64,000 bases of DNA from CAZZBK01 sp964387325 (lineage in GTDB: Bacteria; Planctomycetota; Planctomycetia; Pirellulales; PNKZ01), in the NCBI GenBank assembly GCA_964387325.1, contig CAYLYE010000001.1, positions 1-64,000 of the forward strand, read 5' to 3'. Made by a program: the position numbers and the translations under genes. Below the pieces are notes generated by a model. That model did no database searches. It was not told the origin of the DNA and worked only from the letters and a program-made list of their open reading frames with translations. Below, piece after piece: positions 16,998 to 24,542 of the stretch. The first letter of the stretch is position 1. Each line of letters opens with the position of its first letter.

Positions 16998-18251
16998 ATG
17001 GACTCACGTCGTTGGCACGATTTTCTTGAGCACGCCGCCCTGAGCGATATCGGTTTGCGTCGTGGGAACAACCAAGATTCCTACGGGCTGCAAATGGCCG
17101 GTAACGAAGAACAGTGGCAGCGGCGCGGCCACTTGTTTCTCGTGGCCGACGGGATGGGCGCTCACGCCGCCGGCGAACTGGCCAGCAAACTGGCCGTCGA
17201 CACCGTGACCCTCTCGTATTTCAAAGTCCCCGACAGCAATGCTCCCGACGCACTGCGGCAGTCGGTCGTGGCCGCGAATCACAAGATCCACACGACCGGC
17301 GAAGAGAATATCGACTTCAAAGGGATGGGGACTACGTGCAGCGCGTTGCTCGTGTTGCCCCAAGGAGCCGTCGCGGCACAGGTCGGCGACAGCCGTGTGT
17401 ATCGCCTGCGCGGCAACCGACTCGAACAACTCTCGCGCGATCACAGCCTCGTCTGGGAGATGATGGTCAACTCGCGGCTCGCCGAACATGAGTTGCCCGC
17501 CTATGTCCCGAAAAACATCATCACCCGCTCGCTGGGTCCCTCGGCCGATGTGCAGGTCGACCTCGAAGGCCCCTTCCCGTTGGCGGTCGGCGATAAGTTT
17601 CTCGTCTGCAGCGACGGGCTGAGCGGTCAAGTCACCGACGATGAGCTGGGCGTGGTGATGGGCGTGTTGCCACCGCAAGAAGCCGGTCGCGCTCTCATCG
17701 ATCTGGCCAATCTGCGCGGTGGGCCCGACAACATCACGCTGATCATCGTGCAAATCAATGCCGACAGCGGCAGCGGCGGCGACGATGCATCCGCCGCCGG
17801 ACTCGGAACCGGCGGCTTTTTGACCCTCGCGGGCTCGGCGCTCCTGGCCCTCGCTGGCGGCATCGTCGGATTCATGTTCCATCAGGCCGGCTATGCTCTG
17901 GCCGTACTGGGTGTCGTTGGCGTCGTGCTCTCGCTCATCCATTCGAGCCGCAAGAACGCCCGCTCCGCCGCAAACAGCCTGTCGCAAACACCGCTCGGCG
18001 GCGGACCGTATCGCGCGATGGTCTGTCCCGCCAACCCCGAGATCTTCGAGCGCTTTAGCAAGCTCATCGATCCCGTCTGCAAAACCGCTCGCGACAATAA
18101 ATGGGACATCCGCTGGAGTGAGTTCGACACGTTGCTCTCAGCCGCCAAGAGCGCGCTCGGCCAGCAACAGTTCGCCGCCGCCATTCGCGATCAGCTTCGG
18201 GCCATCACCTTCCTGATGCAAGAGATCCGCGACCAGCAAAACCGGTCGTAG
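16998..18251 (+). CDS. PP2C-type protein serine/threonine phosphatase with membrane segments
   Basis: 417 residues. Residues 8-255 form a PP2C/PPM domain with its metal-binding aspartates: DIGLRRGNNQDSYG, LFLVADGMGAHAAGE, QVGDSRVYRLRG, FLVCSDGLS and GGPDNITLIIV. These enzymes remove phosphate from Ser/Thr and usually counter Hanks-type kinases. After a Gly/Ser/Asp-rich linker there are one or two hydrophobic helices (about residues 272-312), then a charged C-terminal domain of about 100 residues which I do not recognise. So the catalytic domain is probably tethered to the membrane on the cytoplasmic side. No kinase gene is adjacent. The gene ends 17 bases before the convergent nagB stop. Confidence 0.88.
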   Translation: MDSRRWHDFLEHAALSDIGLRRGNNQDSYGLQMAGNEEQWQRRGHLFLVADGMGAHAAGELASKLAVDTVTLSYFKVPDSNAPDALRQSVVAANHKIHTTGEENIDFKGMGTTCSALLVLPQGAVAAQVGDSRVYRLRGNRLEQLSRDHSLVWEMMVNSRLAEHELPAYVPKNIITRSLGPSADVQVDLEGPFPLAVGDKFLVCSDGLSGQVTDDELGVVMGVLPPQEAGRALIDLANLRGGPDNITLIIVQINADSGSGGDDASAAGLGTGGFLTLAGSALLALAGGIVGFMFHQAGYALAVLGVVGVVLSLIHSSRKNARSAANSLSQTPLGGGPYRAMVCPANPEIFERFSKLIDPVCKTARDNKWDIRWSEFDTLLSAAKSALGQQQFAAAIRDQLRAITFLMQEIRDQQNRS

Positions 18252-18268
18252 CCGTCGACCGCTTCCGA

Positions 18269-19057
18269 CTACCGTTTCCCTTGCTGCAAGCGGCGCTGCG
18301 ACTCTTCGACGTCGCGGTAGTACTCACGCCGCTCCAGCAGACTCGCGGCCGCCTCGTCCAGCACGCAGATGGCGTTGCGATGAAATTGCAGCGCCGAGGC
18401 CGTGATCTGCGCCGTCACCGGTCCCTCGACCGTCGCGCGAATCGCCGACGCCTTGTTCTGCCCGCAGGCGAGCACGATGCACTGTCGCGATTCGAGGATC
18501 GTGCCCACCCCCATCGTCACAGCCAGCCAGGGCACATCTTCGTCGCGGGCAAAAAACCGCGCGTTGTCACGCACGGTCTCGGCCGTCAGCGTCTTGAGCC
18601 GCGTGCGGCTCCCCAGCGAAGAGCCCGGCTCGTTGAAGGCAATGTGTCCGTCGCTACCGATGCCCAGCACTTGGAGGTCGATCCCCCCTTCCTCGCGTAT
18701 CATCCGCTCGTACTGCTCGCAGTGGGCCTCGAAGTCGAGCGCTCGACCGTCGGGGATATGCGTGTTACGCGGGTCGATATTGATGTGCTTCAGCAAATTC
18801 TCGTGCATGAAGTGATGGTAGCTGTTCGGGTCGTTCGGACTGAGCCCGACATACTCGTCGAGATTGAACGACACGACGCGCGAGAAGTCGAGTCCCTCGT
18901 CGCGATGCAGTCGAATCAGCTCTGCGTACAACCCCAAGGGTGTGCTGCCGGTGGCCAAACCCAGCACGCACTTGGGTCGGCGCCGGACCAAGTCGGCCAC
19001 GAACTGAGCCGCCGTCCGGCTCACCGCATTGATATCCGCCTCGACAATCACCCGCAT
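18269..19057 (-). CDS. nagB: Glucosamine-6-phosphate deaminase
   Basis: Converts glucosamine-6-phosphate to fructose-6-phosphate and ammonia. 262 residues (E. coli 266). Family motifs are all present: GLATGSTPLGLYAELIR, FNLDEYVGL with the catalytic acid, NSYHHFMHENLL, and GIGSDGHIAFNEPGSS with the catalytic His/Asp region. The ATG at 19057 starts the conserved MRVIVEAD with a GGAG 9 bases upstream; a start at 19078 would add 7 residues. No nagA is adjacent. Divergent from parA. Confidence 0.95.
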   Translation of the reverse strand: MRVIVEADINAVSRTAAQFVADLVRRRPKCVLGLATGSTPLGLYAELIRLHRDEGLDFSRVVSFNLDEYVGLSPNDPNSYHHFMHENLLKHINIDPRNTHIPDGRALDFEAHCEQYERMIREEGGIDLQVLGIGSDGHIAFNEPGSSLGSRTRLKTLTAETVRDNARFFARDEDVPWLAVTMGVGTILESRQCIVLACGQNKASAIRATVEGPVTAQITASALQFHRNAICVLDEAAASLLERREYYRDVEESQRRLQQGKR

Positions 19058-19300
19058 GTCTCGATGCTCCGCTAGCACAGTACGTTGAGATCGGTTGAGC
19101 CCTGTTTGTAAGCCAAATTGCCCTACTTTCCAAGTTGTTGCTCAAATTGTTCGTAGAGAATTTGTTGGCGCCGCGCGATATCGAGTATTGGCCAGTCGAT
19201 CTCGTCTAGGAGCGAGACGCCCATCGAGCCTATAATCGCCCCCCGCTTGCTCGTGTCTCTCTCTCGTGGCAAGTCGTCTTAGCGAGGTAAAGGAATACCG

Positions 19301-20125
19301 ATGCGATCGATCGCCGTCATCAATCAAAAAGGGGGCGTGGGCAAGACGACCACGGCTGTCAATCTGGCCGCCGCGCTGGCCGACACTGGCGCGCGAGTCT
19401 GTCTGATCGACCTCGATCCCCAGGCTCATGCCACGCTGCACCTGGGTCTCGCGCCGCAACGCGACGATCAGAGCATGTACGACGTGCTGGTTGGCGAGTT
19501 GCCCCTGTCGGCCGTGCGCAAGCAGGTCAGCGAGCGGCTCTGGATCGTGGGATCGCACATCAATTTGGCCGCCGCCGAGGTCGAGTTGGCCGGCGTCGTC
19601 GGCCGCGAACTGATCTTGCGCGATCGGCTCAGCGAGGACGACAGCGAATTCGATTTCGTGCTGATCGACTGCCCACCGTCGCTCGGCGTGCTGACGATCA
19701 ACGCCCTGACCGCGGTCGACGAGGTGTTCATCCCCTTGCAACCGCATTTTCTCGCCCTGCACGGGCTCAGCAAGCTGCTCGAGACCATCGATCTGGTGGC
19801 GCGACGCTTGAACCCCAAGCTCCGTCTGAGCGGGGTCGTGATGTGCATGTACGACGGCGGTACGCGACTCGCGGCCGAGGTGTGTCGCGACGTCGAGCAG
19901 TTCTTCGAGCAATCGCGCTCGTCGCGTCCCACGTGGTCCAACGCCCAGGCGTTCCACACCCGCATCCGCCGCAACATTCGCTTGGCCGAGGCGCCGAGCT
20001 TCGGACAGTCGATCTTCCAGTACGCGCCCGACTCGAACGGGGCGGAAGACTACCGCCGCTTGGCCAGCGAGATCAGCGCGCTACCTCAGGGCGAGGTTAC
20101 GACCGGGGCGCGAGCAGCTTCTTGA
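19301..20125 (+). CDS. ParA/Soj-family partitioning ATPase
   Basis: 274 residues. Deviant Walker A KGGVGKTT at the N-terminus (INQKGGVGKTTTAVNLA), switch I LIDLDPQAHATLHLG, and Walker B VLIDCPPSLGVLT identify a Soj/ParA ATPase. Such proteins move chromosomes, plasmids or other cargo, normally with a ParB partner. No parB or parS-like palindrome is nearby, so this may be an orphan ParA-like positioning protein. GAGGTAAAGGA upstream is a good ribosome binding site. The 3' end overlaps the convergent small gene at 20097 by 29 bases. Confidence 0.88.
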   Translation: MRSIAVINQKGGVGKTTTAVNLAAALADTGARVCLIDLDPQAHATLHLGLAPQRDDQSMYDVLVGELPLSAVRKQVSERLWIVGSHINLAAAEVELAGVVGRELILRDRLSEDDSEFDFVLIDCPPSLGVLTINALTAVDEVFIPLQPHFLALHGLSKLLETIDLVARRLNPKLRLSGVVMCMYDGGTRLAAEVCRDVEQFFEQSRSSRPTWSNAQAFHTRIRRNIRLAEAPSFGQSIFQYAPDSNGAEDYRRLASEISALPQGEVTTGARAAS

Positions 20126-20408
20126 GCCCCGCAGTGAATTCGCTTTCGATCTTGCCCTTGGCCATCAACGCGGCGAAGGGCAGGTCGAGGTCGATGCGCA
20201 CTTCACTCTCGGCCACGTGCATGACCCCCTTGATGCTCATGCCTAGCGTGCGAAACGAGAAGTTCAAATCGTCGCCGGCCCACGATTGCTCGACGTCCTT
20301 GATCATGTCCTTGAACTTCTCTTGGACATGCGGCATGAACGTGTCGAGCAGTTGCTTGGCTTGCTGCTGACCGAGCGGATTGGGGACCGCGAACGACGAC
20401 TTGGGCAT
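20097..20408 (-). CDS. PHA-granule-region family small protein (polyhydroxyalkanoic acid system protein)
   Basis: 103 residues. The pattern of an amphipathic helix (LGQQQAKQLLDTFMPHVQEKFKDM), then WAGDDLNFSFRTLGMSIKG and EVRIDLDLPFAALMAKGKIESEF fits the PHA_gran_rgn family, found near polyhydroxyalkanoate genes in proteobacteria, yet in planctomycetes often with no PHA operon. No PHA synthase occurs here. A good AAGGAA ribosome site precedes the ATG at 20408. It is convergent with parA and the two coding ends overlap by 29 bases. Function unknown. Confidence 0.65.
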   Translation of the reverse strand: MPKSSFAVPNPLGQQQAKQLLDTFMPHVQEKFKDMIKDVEQSWAGDDLNFSFRTLGMSIKGVMHVAESEVRIDLDLPFAALMAKGKIESEFTAGLKKLLAPRS

Positions 20409-20484
20409 GGCATGGTTCCTTCAATGGGTCAATATTTAGCCCCCGGCGATAGGACCGCAGGGCCGTACGCCGAGGGGAGAATAA

Positions 20485-21000
20485 TCAACGATGGGGCAAC
20501 TGCTGAATGATCTCGTTGACAATATCATCGACATTTCGGTCATCGGTGTCGACGGCGAAATGCGACACCGAGCGATAAAAGGGCTCGCGGAGGGCCAATA
20601 GCTGGCGCACCTCGTCTTCGCCCCCTTGGCGGGTCAGGTTGGGGCGTCGCTCGGCGGTCGACGCATCGCCGGCCAGACGTGAAAGAATCGTCTCGACGCG
20701 CGCGCGGAGCCACACGATCTGCCCAGCCTGTTTGAGTGCCTGCCGATTTTGCTCGCGCATCACGACCCCGCCGCCGGCCGCGATCACAAGTCGCTCTCGC
20801 TGCACCAGATCGGCGATCACCGCCGACTCCAGGTCCCGAAAGGTCGGCTCGCCACTGTCGCGAAAAATATCGGCGATCGATTGACCCGCCCGTGACTCGA
20901 GTTCGACATCGGCGTCGATCCACGACCAGCCCAAACGCTCCGCGAGCACCCGTGCCACGGTCGTCTTGCCTGTTCCGCGATAGCCGATGAGAACGATCAT
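20485..21000 (-). CDS. aroK: Shikimate kinase
   Basis: Phosphorylates shikimate with ATP in the chorismate pathway. 171 residues, family size. The P-loop GYRGTGKTT is at residues 6-14; the shikimate-binding and lid regions follow as WIDADVELESRAGQSIADIFRDSGEPTFRDLE and AAGGGVV. The start at 21000 is directly preceded by a heptamer repeat hairpin with no recognisable ribosome binding site, which is unusual. Lies downstream of the aroDE fusion on the same strand, so it belongs to a shikimate operon. Confidence 0.93.
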   Translation of the reverse strand: MIVLIGYRGTGKTTVARVLAERLGWSWIDADVELESRAGQSIADIFRDSGEPTFRDLESAVIADLVQRERLVIAAGGGVVMREQNRQALKQAGQIVWLRARVETILSRLAGDASTAERRPNLTRQGGEDEVRQLLALREPFYRSVSHFAVDTDDRNVDDIVNEIIQQLPHR

Positions 21001-21006
21001 GGGGAG

Positions 21007-21090
21007 TGATGAATGCGGGATGATGAATGATGAATGTATAGCATGGCGGTGTCTTTCTTCAATTCATCATTCATCATCCCGCATTCATCA
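21007..21090. repeat. 29-bp perfect inverted heptamer repeat between aroDE and aroK
   Basis: Positions 21007-21035 are exactly complementary to 21062-21090, with a 26-base loop. Each arm is built of 7-base units (ATGAATG, CGGGATG, ATGAATG, ATGAATG). It fills the whole spacer: the right arm overlaps the aroDE stop codon, and the left arm ends six bases from the aroK start. Transcribed as part of the operon it would form a very stable hairpin, which could act as terminator, RNase barrier or translation block for aroK. Confidence 0.9.
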
Positions 21091-22560
21091 TTTGCCCAGA
21101 GATTTTCTCATGCGATCGGCTGAAATGTCGAAACCGGTGAACAGCCTGAACTGAGCGAGAGCCTGACGGATGAACATCTCGATGCCGGTCACGGTGACGC
21201 AGCTCGCGTCGCGCGCATCGGCGAGCAAGCGTGTGATCTCGGGCGTGTAGACGGTGTCGAACACAACGGTGCCCGAGGTCAAGGCCGCGGCGTCATAGGG
21301 CGTGGCGTCGATGTGCGGCTCCATGCCGAGCGGCGTGCAGTTGACGATCACCTGCGGGCGGATCGTGTGTCGCGCGTCCCAATCGAGCACCGCCGCGCCG
21401 AACTGCGTGGCCACTTCAGCGGCCCGATCGTGTGTCCGGCTGGCGATGTGGACTTCGGCCCCACAACGTCGCAGTCCGTACACGATCGCTTTGGCCGCGC
21501 CTCCGGCCCCCAACACAAGGGCCCGGCAATCATTGAGCACGGGGAGCGTGTTGGCCGTGCGTCCCAAGCCGATCGCGATGGCGTCGATGGCCGCGCGCCA
21601 GTCGGTGTTGTAGCCGAGCGTTTGTTCGCCGTTGAACACCAGCGTGTTGCACGCGCCAATCTGTCGCACATCGTCGTCGACGTGCGTGAGCGCCGAGAGC
21701 ACGCCCTCTTTGTGTGGAATCGTGACACTCAGGCCGCGCAAACCGATCTCTCGGGCGTCGTCGAGAAAGGTTGGCAAATCGCTCGGGGGAACGCGGAACG
21801 GGACGTACACACCTGACCATCCGCCCTCACGCAGCGCGGTATTATGCACCAGCGGACTCTTGCTGTGTCCGATCGGATCGCCGATCACTCCGTACACCGG
21901 TGTCTCACGGGTCATCTGTTCGTAGCGATACACATCGAGCATCGCGCGGAAGCTGATCTGCCCGGGGGCGAGCGGCGCACCGGTCTCGAGTGCCGCGTAG
22001 GTGAATGGCGCGCCGCAGCGTGCGCTCAGAATGCGCGACGGTGTGCCGAGTTCGCCCATGCACAGACCGACGGTCGGAACCTGCGACTGACGCATGACCC
22101 GCAGCATCCGCGTGACATCGTGCGTCGAGCGGGCCATCGTGGCGAGCTTGACCGCTTCAGCTCCGAGTGAGGCGAGCTGAGCGTGTCGCTGTTCGAGATC
22201 GACCGGCGTCTGTTGAAAATCGTGGATGCTGACGATCCGTCGCGTGGAACTGGTCCGGGGCACATCGGCGATCACGTCAGGCTCGACATCCACGTACTCG
22301 ACCCCGGCGGCAATAGCCGCGCGGAGCATCTCGCGCCGCGTGCTCTCCTCGCCACGCCACACGCCTCCGTCGGGCTCGCGTCGCACGGTGAACACGACCG
22401 GTCCCGGCCGCTGGGCGAGCAGCGTCGGAACATCGACCGACTCTTGCAAATGATCTATCCGCCACTCGACGAGCGAAACGCCAGCCTCGACCAACCGGCG
22501 ATGCTCGGCCAGCAGCGAGGCCGCCTGAGCGAATCCGAGCGTTACACAAACCTGAGCCAT
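21088..22560 (-). CDS. aroDE: Fused 3-dehydroquinate dehydratase (type I) - shikimate dehydrogenase
   Basis: A bifunctional protein of 490 residues. Residues 1-215 are type I dehydroquinase: VEWRIDHL, the histidine region VSIHDFQQTP and the Schiff-base lysine in AVKLATMA. Residues 220-490 are shikimate dehydrogenase: YGVIGDPIGHSKSPLVHN, the catalytic lysine in VTIPHKE, the NADP Rossmann loop LGAGGAAKAIVYGL, NCTPLGMEP and IEMFIRQALAQF. Together they convert 3-dehydroquinate to shikimate, the substrate of the adjacent aroK. Fused forms are known in plants, chlamydiae and planctomycetes. Starts 23 bases after mutL. Confidence 0.95.
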   Translation of the reverse strand: MAQVCVTLGFAQAASLLAEHRRLVEAGVSLVEWRIDHLQESVDVPTLLAQRPGPVVFTVRREPDGGVWRGEESTRREMLRAAIAAGVEYVDVEPDVIADVPRTSSTRRIVSIHDFQQTPVDLEQRHAQLASLGAEAVKLATMARSTHDVTRMLRVMRQSQVPTVGLCMGELGTPSRILSARCGAPFTYAALETGAPLAPGQISFRAMLDVYRYEQMTRETPVYGVIGDPIGHSKSPLVHNTALREGGWSGVYVPFRVPPSDLPTFLDDAREIGLRGLSVTIPHKEGVLSALTHVDDDVRQIGACNTLVFNGEQTLGYNTDWRAAIDAIAIGLGRTANTLPVLNDCRALVLGAGGAAKAIVYGLRRCGAEVHIASRTHDRAAEVATQFGAAVLDWDARHTIRPQVIVNCTPLGMEPHIDATPYDAAALTSGTVVFDTVYTPEITRLLADARDASCVTVTGIEMFIRQALAQFRLFTGFDISADRMRKSLGK

Positions 22561-22583
22561 GCGAGGGGGACCTGATCGAAAAA

Positions 22584-24443
22584 CTAAATGCGCTTAAATT
22601 GTCGATCGAGCTCTTCACGCGTGAAGACCAAAGCCGTCGGGCGACCGTGAGGGCAGTGATGCGTGTCTTGCGCCAAGTGCCGTTGTTCGAGCAGGGCGTC
22701 GATCTCGTCGCTCGTGAGCGGATCGCCCGCCTTGATCGCCGCCTTGCATGAGATCATGTGCAGCAATTCATCGAGCAGGTCGCGTCGGTCGGGCTGTTTA
22801 CCCCCGGCACTCATCTGATCGACCAAGGCTCGCAAGATATCGCCGGGTCGTTGCTTGTGCAGCATCGCAGGGTAGCCGCGAATGAGCACCGTGTCGCCCC
22901 CGAACGGTTCGACCTTGAGCCCGAGGCGTTCGAGTACCTCGCGCTGTTCGACGACCAGCGCGACCTCGGCCGCGGCCAGATCGACTGGCTCGGGCACGAG
23001 CAGCGCCTGCGACTCGAGCGCCCCGGCGAGCACCTTCTCGCGAATCTGTTCGTACAAGACCCGTTCGTGCAGTGCGTGCTGATCGATGACCACGAGCCCC
23101 TCGGCGCTCTCGGCAATCAAATACCGCTGGTGGAATTGCAGGGCGCGGGCCGGTGTGCTCGCCGACGACAGGGCCTCGGTCGGGCTCATGGGACGCGCCG
23201 GTGGTTCGATCCGATTCACGGTCAGCGGCGCGCGCGTCGTCACCGGTGGCGCGAAGCTCAAGGGGGCCGGCCGAGCAGCGCTCGCCTCGACCGTCACGTT
23301 CTCGCGCGCACTCACCTCGCCCGGCTGAGACCAAGTCGCCATCTGTGATTGGGCCCACTGCACCAATTCCTGCCGCCGCTGCTGGGCCAACTGGGGGTCG
23401 ACCGTCGGCGCGGCCTCACCGCGCGGCGCGACGGGTTCCAACCGATGCGTTAAATCGGTCGAAAGAAATTTTGTCCGCAGCGTGCCTAGTAGCTGACTGT
23501 AGAGCCGCGAGCCGTCTTGAAATCGGACCTCCAGTTTGGTCGGGTGGACATTCACGTCGACCATGTCGGCCGGCATTTCAAAGTGCAAAAACCCAATCGG
23601 ATACCGGCCGGTCAACAGCAGCCCGCGATACGCTTCTTGCAGCGCGTGTTGCAACGAACGATCGCGTATGAACCGGCCGTTGAGGAACAGGTACTGCATG
23701 CGTGGATGCGAACGGCTTTGGTTCGGTCGGGCCACATAGCCATAGAGCCGCACCTGATCGTCGCGGCTCTCAACCTCGATCAGATCGTCGAGCAGATCTT
23801 GGCCAAAGAACAGCCCGATGCGCTCCAGCGACGAGTTGTTCGGCGGCAGTTCATAGACCGACCGCTCGTTGTGCCGAAGCGTGAAATGGACGTGCGGATA
23901 GGCAAGCGCGAGCCGCGTGAAAGCCTCGCTGATGTGTCCCATCTCGGTCTGCGTGGCCTTGAGGAACTTGCGTCTCACTGGCGTATTGAAGAACAGGTTG
24001 CGAACCTCGATCGTCGTACCGACCGGTCCGCTACACGGCATGACGGGCCCCATCGAGCCAGCGACCATTTCGAACTCGGCGCCCGCGTCGTGCTCGGCGG
24101 TCCGGCTCCGCAAGGTGAACCGGCTCACCTCGGAGATCGACGCCAGGGCTTCGCCGCGAAAGCCCATCGTGTGGACGCGGAACAAATCGTCGGCGGTGCT
24201 CAACTTGCTCGTGGCATGGCTGGCCACGGCGAGCGGCAGTTGGTCGGCCTCGATGCCGCAACCGTTGTCGACGATCCGGATCAGCTCGATCCCCCCTTGC
24301 TCGATCGAGACGTCGACGCGGGTCGCGCCGGCGTCGAGCGAGTTCTCGACAAGCTCCTTGACCACGCTCGCGGGCCGCTCGATCACCTCGCCGGCGGCGA
24401 TTTTGTTGATCACGCTCGGCGATAGTTGGACGATACGCGGCAT
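22584..24443 (-). CDS. mutL: DNA mismatch repair protein MutL, endonuclease type
   Basis: 619 residues. N-terminal GHKL ATPase: NKIAAGEVIERPASVVKELVENSLDAGAT, DNGCGI, and the TMGFRGEALASISEV box. The C-terminal region carries the metal-dependent endonuclease motif DQHALHERVLYE, starting at Asp454, plus SCKAAIKAG and CPHGRP motifs. MutL with this motif nicks the strand to be repaired, as in bacteria without MutH. The spacer between its start and the upstream activator gene is wholly made of a heptamer repeat, and no ribosome binding site is visible next to the ATG at 24443. Confidence 0.97.
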   Translation of the reverse strand: MPRIVQLSPSVINKIAAGEVIERPASVVKELVENSLDAGATRVDVSIEQGGIELIRIVDNGCGIEADQLPLAVASHATSKLSTADDLFRVHTMGFRGEALASISEVSRFTLRSRTAEHDAGAEFEMVAGSMGPVMPCSGPVGTTIEVRNLFFNTPVRRKFLKATQTEMGHISEAFTRLALAYPHVHFTLRHNERSVYELPPNNSSLERIGLFFGQDLLDDLIEVESRDDQVRLYGYVARPNQSRSHPRMQYLFLNGRFIRDRSLQHALQEAYRGLLLTGRYPIGFLHFEMPADMVDVNVHPTKLEVRFQDGSRLYSQLLGTLRTKFLSTDLTHRLEPVAPRGEAAPTVDPQLAQQRRQELVQWAQSQMATWSQPGEVSARENVTVEASAARPAPLSFAPPVTTRAPLTVNRIEPPARPMSPTEALSSASTPARALQFHQRYLIAESAEGLVVIDQHALHERVLYEQIREKVLAGALESQALLVPEPVDLAAAEVALVVEQREVLERLGLKVEPFGGDTVLIRGYPAMLHKQRPGDILRALVDQMSAGGKQPDRRDLLDELLHMISCKAAIKAGDPLTSDEIDALLEQRHLAQDTHHCPHGRPTALVFTREELDRQFKRI

Positions 24444-24454
24444 GAGGGAAACAT

Positions 24455-24540
24455 GTTCTCGGTTTTCAGTTTTCGGCTTTCAGTTGAAAAATTTGACCCC
24501 ATTCTCAACTGAAAACGGAGAACCGAAAACCGAAAACTAA
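24455..24540. repeat. Inverted heptamer repeat (GAAAACC type) between the activator gene and mutL
   Basis: Left arm 24455-24487 reads as units TCTCGGT, TTTCAGT, TTTCGGC, TTTCAGT; right arm 24506-24538 reads as ACTGAAA, ACGGAGA, ACCGAAA, ACCGAAA, ACT. The arms face each other with several mismatches around a spacer of about 16 bases. It fills the 99-base gap from the activator stop to the mutL start. Same unit as at 43711 and 49597. Confidence 0.85.
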
Positions 24541-24542
24541 TT

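Noticed and set aside
19231..19236. TATAAT as a promoter -10 of parA
   Set aside because: No acceptable -35 box lies 16-18 bases upstream, so it cannot be called a promoter with confidence.
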